Below the pieces are notes generated by a model. The model saw nothing but the letters and a program-made list of their open reading frames with translations, made no database searches and was not told where the DNA came from. A DNA stretch of 22,208 nucleotides from a virus: the IMG/VR virus record IMGVR_UViG_3300042868_005081, positions 1 to 22,208 of that record. The stretch is one strand, 5' to 3'. A program made the position numbers and the translations under genes. Below are positions 6,631 to 13,943 of the stretch, one piece after another; positions within the stretch are counted from its first letter, which is position 1; each line of letters begins with the position of its first letter.

Positions 6631-8841
6631 ATGAATAAATCCCATATTCGATTCAGACATATGAAAAAAGATACAATCTCACTTTCCGTAATAACTGGAA
6701 ACTGCGAAAACTACATCGAAAGGTTTCTTGATAAATTCCAACACCATTTCGATGAGGTCGTTATAATCCGGGCAATCGGCAACCAGAAACCAGACCGAAC
6801 GCTTGAGATTGCGCAAAGTCGCGGCTGCATCATCGGTGAGTATTTCAACAAGATCGGACATTGGAACCACGTTGACGACTTTGGAGCAGCTCGCAACTTA
6901 TCAGCAAACCGAGCTACCTGCGACTGGATCATGTGGGCCGACACCGATGACATTATGACAGAAGATTCAGGTGAGCAAATCCGGCGCTTAATTTCCGACA
7001 TCAACGACAAAGCCGTTGACGGCATTTTGATGCGCTACGTCGTGCCGGAGGATAACATCATCAACTGGAGAGAAAGGATCTGGCGCAAAGGATCTGCCAT
7101 GTGGGAACATCCGGTGCATGAATGCTTGAAATTTAATGAAGGCACGAATCACATGAGATTCGACGGCGCCGAAATCATTCATGCCAGCGAAAAACGCAGC
7201 GCATCTAGAGATGAAAGGAATCTAAGGATCCTCGAATCCATACCGGAAAAGAAAAGAACCGTGTCGCAGAAATTTCACACCTTCCAAAGTTTGATTGCAT
7301 TGGATCGGAACGACGAGGCGATCCAAGCAGCTCTTGAGTTTGTGCAATCCGAAGGAGTCGGAAGAAATGAACTTTACGAAGCCTATTTCCAACTCGCTAG
7401 ACTTGCCGATGATGATGGCAGCAAAAAACAAATGCTTGTGGCTGCACTTGCAACAGATCCAAGCCGGCGCGAGGCATACGGAGAGCTCGGATTGGCATCA
7501 ACAATTTCCGACCCACAGTCAGCGCTTGGCTGGACTGAGGCAATGCTGGGGCTGGAGATGCATCCAGAGCCGCCATGGAACCTTCGCAGACCTTATTATG
7601 GCTCACTCGGCATCGGGCTGCGTGGCATGGCTCTACGCGCAAACAACCGCCGAGAGGAAGCCGACGCAATCGAAACCAATCATTTTATTCGGAACGGTGC
7701 GAAAATTTCACTTCTTCACGCTACACGAGGACGACCAGCGCAAGCCTGGCGCTCGAGAATGGAATGGCTGAGATCCGCAACCAATCCAGATTCGATTGAG
7801 CATATCTTCGCTATTGATGTTGACGACGTGGATTCATACCCATTGACCAACGCCAGATGCGTCATCAGCACGCACAACTCGGGGTGCGTTGGTGCATGGA
7901 ACGCAGCGGCCCAATCATGCAAGGGCGAGATACTAATTCAACTCAGCGACGACTGGAAACCATTCCAAGGTTGGGACGAAGCGATCATTCGCGCCATCGG
8001 CGACACATCGAAGCCTAAAGTTTTGGCGATTTCTGACGGTTTCAGAAAAGATGACCTGCTCTGCATGGCGATCATCACCCGCGCACGTTACATTGAGCAG
8101 GGACATTTCTTTCATCCAGAGTTCTTTTCGATGTTCTCAGATAACTGGTTTTCATACAAAGCCGCGCAGGACGGCGTAATCATTGACGCAAAAGCAGAAA
8201 TCGTTTTCGAGCATGTTCACCCGGCATTTGGGAAAGCAGAGTCAGATCAGACCTATGAGCGCAGCAATGATCAATATCACTACCTGACTGGGCAGGGCAT
8301 TTTTAAACGCTTAGTTTCCTCCTTGCCGGTATCGACAGATATTCACGGATGGTTTGATTTCCGAGATGTTTATGATTACGTCGCAAAAACAATCCCAGAA
8401 TGCGGGCAGTTCGTAGAGGTCGGAGCTTGGAAAGGCAAAAGCGCGGTCTATCTTGCAGACCGGCTGGAGGACATCAAAAAGCTGATCAAGTTCTCTGTCG
8501 TCGATACCTTCAAAGGCGATGACGAAACCGGCAGGATTGACGTGTTGGAGGAGTTCAAAAACAACCGAGGACCACGCGAGATTTCGATCATTGAGGGAGA
8601 CAGCGCAGGATCGGCGGCACAATTTGCTGACGATTCGCTTGACGGCGTTTTCATCGACGCTGCGCATGATTACGCCAGCGCCAAGCGCGACATTGAGGCA
8701 TGGCTTCCAAAGGTCAAAAAAGGCGGATTCTTTGGCGGCCACGATGCTGACTCGCCGGGCGTATCAAAAGCATTGGAATCACTAGGCATCAAATACAACA
8801 TGGCCGGCAGATGCTGGATCAAACAACTTGAAAAACTATGA
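6631..8841 (+). CDS. Multidomain GT2 glycosyltransferase - helical - GT2-like - SAM methyltransferase
   Basis: This 736-residue protein has several modules. Residues about 17-185 are a GT2 domain: Asp104-Thr-Asp106 forms the DxD metal/nucleotide-sugar site, and the RERIWRKGSAMWEHPVHE stretch (147-164) is typical of TPR-associated GT2 enzymes. Residues about 195-350 are helical, probably TPR-like. Residues about 356-530 are a second GT-A-like unit with DVDD (396-399) and SDDW (439-442). Residues about 575-736 form a class I methyltransferase of the Methyltransf_24 type: VEVGAWKGKS (595-604), Asp625, and IDAAHDY (675-681). It would transfer and methylate sugars on an unknown acceptor. The start could instead be ATG 6661, just before the GT2 fold. 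Confidence 0.88.
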   Translation: MNKSHIRFRHMKKDTISLSVITGNCENYIERFLDKFQHHFDEVVIIRAIGNQKPDRTLEIAQSRGCIIGEYFNKIGHWNHVDDFGAARNLSANRATCDWIMWADTDDIMTEDSGEQIRRLISDINDKAVDGILMRYVVPEDNIINWRERIWRKGSAMWEHPVHECLKFNEGTNHMRFDGAEIIHASEKRSASRDERNLRILESIPEKKRTVSQKFHTFQSLIALDRNDEAIQAALEFVQSEGVGRNELYEAYFQLARLADDDGSKKQMLVAALATDPSRREAYGELGLASTISDPQSALGWTEAMLGLEMHPEPPWNLRRPYYGSLGIGLRGMALRANNRREEADAIETNHFIRNGAKISLLHATRGRPAQAWRSRMEWLRSATNPDSIEHIFAIDVDDVDSYPLTNARCVISTHNSGCVGAWNAAAQSCKGEILIQLSDDWKPFQGWDEAIIRAIGDTSKPKVLAISDGFRKDDLLCMAIITRARYIEQGHFFHPEFFSMFSDNWFSYKAAQDGVIIDAKAEIVFEHVHPAFGKAESDQTYERSNDQYHYLTGQGIFKRLVSSLPVSTDIHGWFDFRDVYDYVAKTIPECGQFVEVGAWKGKSAVYLADRLEDIKKLIKFSVVDTFKGDDETGRIDVLEEFKNNRGPREISIIEGDSAGSAAQFADDSLDGVFIDAAHDYASAKRDIEAWLPKVKKGGFFGGHDADSPGVSKALESLGIKYNMAGRCWIKQLEKL

Positions 8842-9056
8842 GTCACAAAGGAAGCTGGAGCCGAGTTAAAGATACAAAAGCGTGGAATGAATGCCCACTT
8901 TGGAAAAACAAAAAAAAGAAAAATGATGAAACTAAGCATACTGACACCGACCATTCGCGGCAGGGAGAAGCAGCTCTACGCCCTACAAACCCGCATCGAG
9001 GAACAGAGTTCCGCGCTGAAGAGTTCGGGGCAGGTCGAGCATCTAATCTTGAGTGA
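8838..9056 (+). CDS. Very small basic ORF with a slippery A-tract; 3' end uncertain
   Basis: The ATG at 8838 overlaps the stop of the large glycosyltransferase (ATGA), a sign of a real coupled start. The first 25 or so residues (GSWSRVKDTKAWNECPLW, then Lys-rich) look like a small phage protein. After about residue 28 the zero frame merely shadows the next glycosyltransferase and ends at 9056 (72 codons). A canonical slippery heptamer A_AAA_AAG lies in frame at 8912-8918. A -1 shift there would end translation at TGA 8924-8926, overlapping the next gene's ATGATG and giving about 29 residues. No function is recognised. Confidence 0.4.
   Translation: MSHKGSWSRVKDTKAWNECPLWKNKKKKNDETKHTDTDHSRQGEAALRPTNPHRGTEFRAEEFGAGRASNLE
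8912..8918 (+). promoter_or_regulatory. Candidate -1 slippery heptamer A_AAA_AAG
   Basis: Eight A residues at 8910-8917 followed by G at 8918 are read in the 8838 frame as AAA AAA AAG. This is the A_AAA_AAG slip site known from bacterial -1 frameshifting. The -1 frame stops at 8924-8926, directly overlapping ATG codons at 8923 and 8926. The run could equally cause transcriptional slippage or indels. Frameshift function is inference. Confidence 0.35.
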
Positions 9057-9498
9057 CAACCGCACCCGCAGCATCGGGGAGAAACGGCAGGCATTGGTTG
9101 ATATAGCCAATGGCGAATATATTGCGTTTTGCGATGACGATGACGACGTATCTGATGATTACGTTTCGGAGGTATTGAAAGCCATTGAGACAAGAGCCGA
9201 TGTGATCACTTTCAATCAGAAAGCGATTTACAACAATTTGGAAAGCGTGGTGCATTTTGGGATCAAAAACCAAGACGGTCAGTTTAACCCGGGCGGCATT
9301 ACCCTGCGCGGACCGTGGCACATTTGTGCTTGGAATCGCCAGAAGGTCAAAGGCTGCGTCTTTGGGTTCAGCAATTACGGCGAGGATCTAGTTTGGTGCC
9401 ATCAAGCCAGAAAGCGGATCAAGACCGCGCATCACATCAGCAAGGTGTTGCATACCTACATCCACGACGCAGCCACCACCGCCGCTCCCGAGCTTTGA
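8923..9498 (+). CDS. GT2 family glycosyltransferase
   Basis: This 191-residue protein has the GT-A layout of a small GT2 enzyme: an N-terminal SILTPTI strand (4-10), a run of five Asp (71-75) in FCDDDDDVSDDY supplying the DxD-type metal site, and NYGEDLVW (151-158) with the acidic ED catalytic pair near the end. It lacks a membrane anchor. Two adjacent ATGs (8923, 8926) can start it; an upstream in-frame ATG at 8887 is less likely because it falls in the body of the preceding ORF. It probably works with the upstream multidomain enzyme on the same glycan. Its TGA stop (9496-9498) lies within the TTTGAC of the next promoter-like element. Confidence 0.85.
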   Translation: MMKLSILTPTIRGREKQLYALQTRIEEQSSALKSSGQVEHLILSDNRTRSIGEKRQALVDIANGEYIAFCDDDDDVSDDYVSEVLKAIETRADVITFNQKAIYNNLESVVHFGIKNQDGQFNPGGITLRGPWHICAWNRQKVKGCVFGFSNYGEDLVWCHQARKRIKTAHHISKVLHTYIHDAATTAAPEL

Positions 9499-9528
9499 CT
9501 TTCGCCACAATCCAGAAAAAACTACTTC
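9494..9528 (+). promoter_or_regulatory. Late-promoter-like element, copy 3 (exact)
   Basis: TTTGACTTTCGCCA at 9494-9507 ends 21 nt before ATG 9529. TTGACT (9495-9500), a 17-nt spacer, AAAACT (9518-9523) and 5 nt lead to the start codon. The element contains the stop codon of the upstream glycosyltransferase. It would restart transcription for the tail genes downstream of the glycosylation insert. No Shine-Dalgarno sequence is seen. Confidence 0.6.
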
Positions 9529-9864
9529 ATGTCTATTTTGAGCGATTTTATTGATACCGTAGCACCTATTGCTCGAACCGTGATCGGTGCGGAGACGCTA
9601 TCCATTGCTGGTGGCACAGCTATCAGCGGGACTTATTCAGAAGCCAGACATTCACGGGATTATGAGGATGGCGGATTTGAGCGAGACGCAATGCTTGATT
9701 TCGTAGTTCAAACAGCTACGTTCTCGACTGCCTACACCGCAGCGGTCACCAGCTACCTCGGCAAAGCAGCCGCAGGCCGTGGCGATACTTGGCGCGTATC
9801 ATCCATCAGCAAAGGCGCGTTTTTCGTCACGGTAGGGCTGGTATCTACCAATAAATCGGCATGA
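9529..9864 (+). CDS. Head-tail joining protein candidate (gpFII position)
   Basis: This 111-residue protein has the size and position of lambda gpFII (117 aa), the connector added to the filled head for tail attachment. It is mostly beta, with a GDTWRVSSISKGAFFVTVGLVS C-terminal segment that resembles small phage joining proteins forming beta-barrel interfaces. The first gene of the tail block, it starts 21 nt after an exact copy of the 14-bp element. It overlaps the following gene by 4 nt (9861-9864). The assignment is from synteny (FII-Z-U-V order), size and general pattern, not from a diagnostic motif. Confidence 0.6.
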   Translation: MSILSDFIDTVAPIARTVIGAETLSIAGGTAISGTYSEARHSRDYEDGGFERDAMLDFVVQTATFSTAYTAAVTSYLGKAAAGRGDTWRVSSISKGAFFVTVGLVSTNKSA

Positions 9865-10628
9865 TAACCACAAACATAGACACCAAGGGTCTACAACGGC
9901 AAATTATGTCGATGGCTAAAGATTTTGGTGAATCGAATGAAGCGGCGATTTGCCGCTGGGGTGTGGCTACTTGCCGCAGCCTAGTCAAAGGAACGCAGGC
10001 ATGGGGCGATGACAAGGACGCGAAAACAAAGCAGGAAGACGCGATCAAAAAGGATGCAAATCGGGCGGTTTACAGCGTATCCAAGGCAGCATACGTCAAT
10101 GGCGTGGCAAGGGGCAAACTGTCCGGCTTGGTTATCAACGGGCAGCTTGTGACATTCACGCCGGATCGAATCCTAAAGACCCCGGAAGAGGTCAACGCAT
10201 TTATTGACCGCAAGCAGACCAGCAAGCGCAACCGGGTGCCGACCATGAAGCGAAACGAAAAAGGGATCACATCGAGCGCAGCAATGACAAAGGCGCTGCG
10301 TATCCGCTACAAAAACTCAGGCAAGGCTAAGGGTGCATGGATCGGAGCCGGTCTAGCAATTGGCGCGAAACAGCGCAAAGGCTCACGCCTGACTATCGGC
10401 AAGAACGTGGCTGGATACGCCCACAAGTTCAAAAGCGGTGGATCGGCGCAGCTCATCTCCTCCCAATGGAATCCGATTGGAAAGATTACCAATAACATCT
10501 CCTACGTATCCACCGATTACGTTCTCAAAAAATCCGACGCAATCGACGCAATCAACACCGGCGGTCGAATGACCGTGAAATGGTATGAATCGGCAATGGC
10601 CGCAAAGCTCAAACGAAAAATAAAATGA
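9861..10628 (+). CDS. Tail completion protein candidate (gpZ position)
   Basis: This 255-residue, very basic protein has many Lys and Arg spread along its length and a Gly-rich central part (about 150-190). It lies between the FII-like and U-like genes, the place of lambda gpZ (192 aa), which acts late in tail completion and DNA positioning. The N-terminus (residues 1-45) is an amphipathic helix, as often seen in minor tail/completion proteins. It overlaps both neighbours by 4 nt. The call rests on synteny and composition. Confidence 0.55.
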   Translation: MITTNIDTKGLQRQIMSMAKDFGESNEAAICRWGVATCRSLVKGTQAWGDDKDAKTKQEDAIKKDANRAVYSVSKAAYVNGVARGKLSGLVINGQLVTFTPDRILKTPEEVNAFIDRKQTSKRNRVPTMKRNEKGITSSAAMTKALRIRYKNSGKAKGAWIGAGLAIGAKQRKGSRLTIGKNVAGYAHKFKSGGSAQLISSQWNPIGKITNNISYVSTDYVLKKSDAIDAINTGGRMTVKWYESAMAAKLKRKIK

Positions 10629-11047
10629 CAACTGACAAACTACTCGACGCATGGAAACGATGGATTCAACGCGGAACCACCCTGCCGGTGGCAATGCGCG
10701 ACACTGAGGACACAAAGGAATACCCTGGGGTTTACATCGAGGGCGACAGCGTTTCTCGATTTGAATCAGGAGGCGTTCAGGATGGGAATATCTTCAAGAT
10801 TGAATTGGAGACTAAGCTGGTCACAACGCCAGGAGAAGATGCACAGCAAGCCACCAGCAAGGCCGCGCATGATGCTTTGCGAAACGCTCTTGCCGAATAT
10901 ATTGAATCGGACCAAGCAGAAGCATGGATGGACGGGCAAATTGGAATCCGTGTATTCCAGTTGCTTGTCAACTCACCAGAAACAACCGAAGCAGATGGAT
11001 ACCGTGTGACGACTTGGAAGGTGACGGCTATATCTTGCGCAATTTGA
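10625..11047 (+). CDS. Tail terminator protein candidate (gpU position)
   Basis: This 140-residue protein is similar in size to lambda gpU (131 aa), the ring that ends tail-tube growth and joins the head. It has an N-terminal helix, an acidic central part with beta strands (IFKIELETKLVT at about 56-67), a helix rich in Ala and Glu at about 75-100, and a final strand (GYRVTTWKVTAIS), fitting the alpha/beta fold of tail terminators. It immediately precedes the tail tube candidate, as in lambda. The stop TGA (11045-11047) is embedded in the TTTGAC of the next promoter-like element. Confidence 0.65.
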   Translation: MTTDKLLDAWKRWIQRGTTLPVAMRDTEDTKEYPGVYIEGDSVSRFESGGVQDGNIFKIELETKLVTTPGEDAQQATSKAAHDALRNALAEYIESDQAEAWMDGQIGIRVFQLLVNSPETTEADGYRVTTWKVTAISCAI

Positions 11048-11078
11048 CTTTCGCCACGGTTGGCTGGAATCTTCATTC
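11043..11078 (+). promoter_or_regulatory. Late-promoter-like element, copy 4 (exact)
   Basis: TTTGACTTTCGCCA at 11043-11056 ends 22 nt before ATG 11079. TTGACT (11044-11049), 17 nt, GAATCT (11067-11072) and 6 nt precede the start. It overlaps the stop codon of the tail-terminator gene, as copy 3 overlaps the stop of its upstream gene. Position before the tail tube gene suits a strong late promoter, since the tube protein is needed in many copies. Confidence 0.6.
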
Positions 11079-11504
11079 ATGGCCGCACGCAACTTTTCCC
11101 TTGCCCGTTTTGGAACCGTCGATGAATCTTCAGCTACCGGACTTTATCTTGGTGAAATTACCTATGATTACCAATCTGACAAGGTTGACATCAAGAATCA
11201 CATCAGTTCTACGGTAGGATTTACGCTTTCCGACCCACGCACTGACATCAAACTTTCTGGAGTTGTAACGACCAAGACAGCAGGATTTACTCCAGCTATT
11301 GCATCGGTTCTTACGCTTGCAAACGGTTCATCCGATACGCTGACACTTAATACAAAAGGCATCTTCGGAACCGCAGTCGCCAGTGCTGGCGTGGTTGTCT
11401 ATGCAGCCAGCCTAAAGCGCGTCAACAGCGATTTTGAGACAGGCGATTGTTCCGCGATCTTCCACCCAGAAGTTGTGACAAACGCCCCAGTCAGCCTTAC
11501 TTGA
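11079..11504 (+). CDS. Major tail (tube) protein candidate
   Basis: This 141-residue, beta-rich protein with abundant Thr, Ser, Ala and Gly is placed as the tail tube subunit by position: after the U-like gene and before the G/G-T chaperones and tape measure. Strands such as GLYLGEITYDYQSDKVDIKNH and VGFTLSDPRTDIKLSGVV suit the tube fold. It lacks the extra C-terminal Ig-like domain of lambda gpV (246 aa), so it is a short, single-domain version. It starts 22 nt after an exact copy of the 14-bp element and has no Shine-Dalgarno sequence. Confidence 0.75.
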   Translation: MAARNFSLARFGTVDESSATGLYLGEITYDYQSDKVDIKNHISSTVGFTLSDPRTDIKLSGVVTTKTAGFTPAIASVLTLANGSSDTLTLNTKGIFGTAVASAGVVVYAASLKRVNSDFETGDCSAIFHPEVVTNAPVSLT

Positions 11505-11522
11505 CATCTTACCCTATGAAAT

Positions 11523-12080
11523 ATGACAGCAAACCTTTCCACCCATCGCACGGGTGACATTAATTTTTTCGCCGCATGCATGAGCATCGGCATAGCGCCG
11601 TGTTTTCCTGAGCCTGCCGAAGTAATCCAGTCCGACGATGGGCATGATTACCTCTCTTTCCGGCTTAACTCATTCTCAGAATGTGGACAATATGAGACAA
11701 GGGAGATCAACAAGGCATGGACTCACAAGGAGTCTTTCCGCCGCGAGTTTCCGTCTCATCCGTTTGTGATGATCATGGACTTTATTGATCATTCACGAGG
11801 AGCAAAATCAAAACCTGACTGGGTCGAAAAAGCCGCGTCTTTTCTCGGCATCGCACGGGACAGCATCCGCAAGGATTTGAATCGAGTTTCAGCCTTGGAG
11901 CACGAACTGCCAGAATCGCCTCTGACTTACATCTGCTGCTACATCGTCAACCGTTGGGCGGCAATTGACTGGGCAAAAACCGCCATTCCTAAAACCGTGG
12001 TGAACGCCGGACCATCCATCGTGATGCTCGACGGCAAGTTACCAAAAAACAAACAACTCCAACTTCTTTCCTATCTATGA
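11523..12080 (+). CDS. Hypothetical protein between tail tube and chaperone genes
   Basis: This 185-residue protein lies where lambda has no gene, between the V-like and G-like genes. It has an N-terminal segment with THRTGDINFFAACMSIGI, a central helical part with several Trp, Arg and Lys, and a C-terminal strand with SIVMLDGKLPKNKQ. I do not recognise a family. Its stop overlaps the start of the chaperone gene (ATGA, 12077-12080), so it is probably made alongside tail assembly proteins. The start at 11523 is the first in-frame ATG; another ATG at 11516 belongs to a short frame that stops quickly. Confidence 0.7.
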   Translation: MTANLSTHRTGDINFFAACMSIGIAPCFPEPAEVIQSDDGHDYLSFRLNSFSECGQYETREINKAWTHKESFRREFPSHPFVMIMDFIDHSRGAKSKPDWVEKAASFLGIARDSIRKDLNRVSALEHELPESPLTYICCYIVNRWAAIDWAKTAIPKTVVNAGPSIVMLDGKLPKNKQLQLLSYL

Positions 12081-12460
12081 AATCAGCACCCGCATACGCA
12101 ACACCGCAAACCGTCTCCGGCCACAAGGTCTATCCCTGCACTTATGGCCATATCCATTGGCTAACTGAGCGCAAAAACCCATTGATGACCCAGAAAGGCA
12201 ATGTCGATGATTACAGCCTAGCTGAAATCTGCTTTGCTTTCACGACCGATCCTAAGAGCCTTCAGAACGTCAAAGGAGCGCAAGCGAAAGCACGGGTGAC
12301 TACATTCCTCATGGAGTCTACAAGCAAGGTTTTAGTGGCACTCTGGACGCACGCAAGCAAAGAAATTGAGAACTACTTCGCCTCGATGACCGTGCCAAAA
12401 AAAGTCCCGGCGCAGGCAATCAAAAAGCGCAAGCCTGCGACCCGTGCGCGGAAGCGGTAA
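12077..12460 (+). CDS. Tail assembly chaperone, short form (gpG-like)
   Basis: This 127-residue protein lies directly before the tape measure gene, where siphoviruses encode tail assembly chaperones that bind and protect the tape measure protein. It has a helical middle (AEICFAFTTDPKSLQNVKGAQ and later helices) and a very basic C-terminal tail of Lys and Arg. The zero frame ends at TAA 12458-12460. A slippery A_AAA_AAA lies in frame at 12397-12403, 55 nt before that stop, and the -1 frame stays open to 12669, as in lambda G/G-T. Confidence 0.8.
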   Translation: MKSAPAYATPQTVSGHKVYPCTYGHIHWLTERKNPLMTQKGNVDDYSLAEICFAFTTDPKSLQNVKGAQAKARVTTFLMESTSKVLVALWTHASKEIENYFASMTVPKKVPAQAIKKRKPATRARKR

Positions 12461-12669
12461 TCATTTACACCCTCGGAAAATCCAACCTCAGCAGCGATCA
12501 AATCCTTTATGAACTACCCGCAGCATTCGTTAACCAACTCATGTCTTGCGCTTGGATCGAGGCAGGGCGCGAGATCGAAGGCATTGAGCAGCGAGGCAAA
12601 GTTGCCGATGACATCAACGCCAAGCTAGCGGCAATAGCAAGACGACCAAAACCAAAATTTAATTTTTAA
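12077..12669 (+). CDS. Tail assembly chaperone, -1 frameshift fusion (gpG-T-like)
   Basis: If ribosomes slip back one base at A_AAA_AAA (12397-12403), the first 109 codons join an 88-codon extension in the -1 frame, for about 197 residues. The extension covers 12403-12669 and reads as a real protein: an acidic/helical region with NLSSDQILYELPAAFVNQL, a helix CAWIEAGREIEGIEQRGK, and a basic tail ending at TAA 12667-12669, 5 nt before the tape measure ATG. No good independent start is seen for it, and it fills the otherwise empty 12461-12669 interval. In lambda the T part recruits tail tube subunits. Slippage is inferred; a second, weaker slip site is C_AAA_AAG at 12421-12427. Confidence 0.75.
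12397..12403 (+). promoter_or_regulatory. Programmed -1 frameshift site A_AAA_AAA
   Basis: In the gpG-like frame the codons read CCA AAA AAA GTC, giving an in-phase heptamer A_AAA_AAA. Re-pairing one base upstream keeps both tRNAs on AAA. The -1 frame then runs without a stop through the G stop codon to 12669. The site is at the 3' end of the G-like gene, exactly where tail chaperone genes carry such signals. Confidence 0.7.
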
Positions 12670-12674
12670 ACATC

Positions 12675-13940
12675 ATGGCACTCACCACTACATTCACCTT
12701 AAAATTTGCAGGCGCCGCCGTAGAGCGAGGACTTGCTCGCGTGCAATCGGCTTTCAAATCGCTCGGTGGCGTGGCGATGAAGGTGGGCAAAAGCTTGCTT
12801 TCACCGTTTGCAGCTCTGACTGCACTACTTGGAACCGGAGCATTGGTATCTGGGCTAATGTCTTTTGTTAAAGGATCATCTTCAGCAGCTGCATCCGTAG
12901 AGGATTTAACCATTCAACTTGAAGTTTTGACAGGTAGCTTTGAAACAGCCAAAAGCCTTATCAAGCAATTCCGTGAAGAAGAAAAAAAATCCGCTTTGAA
13001 TCTTGAAGATTATTCAAAGGCAGCAAAAACAATTTTGGCTTTTGGCGGATCAGTTCAAGACATCATGCCGACTCTCAGAATGCTTGGCGATGTGTCCATG
13101 GGCAATTCTGACAGGTTTGGAAGCCTTGCACTTGCCTTTGCCCAAACTACTGCGGCGGGCAGACTCATGGGTCAGGAGGTTTTGCAATTCGTCAACGCTG
13201 GATTTAACCCGCTTGAACAGATTTCACGAGATACTGGTCGATCAATGAAAGACTTAAAAAAAGACATGGAAGATGGAGCAATTTCCGTTGCCATGGTCAA
13301 ACAAGCTTTTGTAAACGCTACAAGTATAGGAGGAAGGTTTTTCCGCGCAATCGACAAGGGAAGTTCTGGAACAAACGCCAAGATCAACCAGTTTGGAGCA
13401 GCAGTAACAGAACTTAAAGTCGCGTTCGGAACCGGATTTAATGACGGATTGAAAGTCGCGTTGGATGCGGCAAACACTAAGCTGCCTCAACTCTTGGCAA
13501 AGTTCGCCGAGTTTGGGACTTTGATTGGAAAAACAATACAGGAAGCGGTTGGTGGAGATATGACGCGGCTTGCAAGGGTTGGAGAGCTAATTGGGACAGC
13601 TATCGCTGGAGGAATGAAAATCGGCATAAAAGCAGGAGGTCGAGAAATTGCACAATCATTTTGGGAAACCTTGGAAAACATCAACCCAATTAGAATGACA
13701 GCTTTGGGAGAGAAACAAGGCAAAATTAGTGATGCGTTTAAGGAAAACAAAGGGGATGCGATTAGAAAAGAAATTGAATCTTTGGTGGAAACCCTTCGTC
13801 CCATGGCCAACCTTGCAAAAAATCCAATCCCATCAAAATACTTGGGTGGAGCAGTGGAACCACCATCAAGCACGATGGATGGAAACAATGTAGTTAAAAT
13901 CCTCAGCAGCATCGACAGAAAACTTTCACCACAACCCTAA
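12675..13940 (+). CDS. Tape measure protein (short)
   Basis: This 421-residue protein sets tail length and probably assists DNA entry. Residues 41-65 are a hydrophobic, membrane-like segment. Residues about 75-250 match the tape measure domain, with the signature LALAFAQTTAAGRLMGQEVLQ followed by FVNAGFNPLEQIS (151-183). The rest is helical, ending in a short tail with HisAsp-poor, Ser/Pro-rich sequence. At about 1.5 angstroms per residue, a known relation for siphovirus tapes, the tail would be near 60 nm, under half of lambda. The C-terminal half (13500-13900) is more A-rich than the flanking genes. Confidence 0.88.
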   Translation: MALTTTFTLKFAGAAVERGLARVQSAFKSLGGVAMKVGKSLLSPFAALTALLGTGALVSGLMSFVKGSSSAAASVEDLTIQLEVLTGSFETAKSLIKQFREEEKKSALNLEDYSKAAKTILAFGGSVQDIMPTLRMLGDVSMGNSDRFGSLALAFAQTTAAGRLMGQEVLQFVNAGFNPLEQISRDTGRSMKDLKKDMEDGAISVAMVKQAFVNATSIGGRFFRAIDKGSSGTNAKINQFGAAVTELKVAFGTGFNDGLKVALDAANTKLPQLLAKFAEFGTLIGKTIQEAVGGDMTRLARVGELIGTAIAGGMKIGIKAGGREIAQSFWETLENINPIRMTALGEKQGKISDAFKENKGDAIRKEIESLVETLRPMANLAKNPIPSKYLGGAVEPPSSTMDGNNVVKILSSIDRKLSPQP

Positions 13941-13943
13941 TCC

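Noticed and set aside
11501-11522. TTGACA shortly before the 11523 gene
   Set aside because: It lacks the TTCGCCA part and lies 22 nt rather than 34 nt from the ATG, leaving no room for a -10 at normal spacing.
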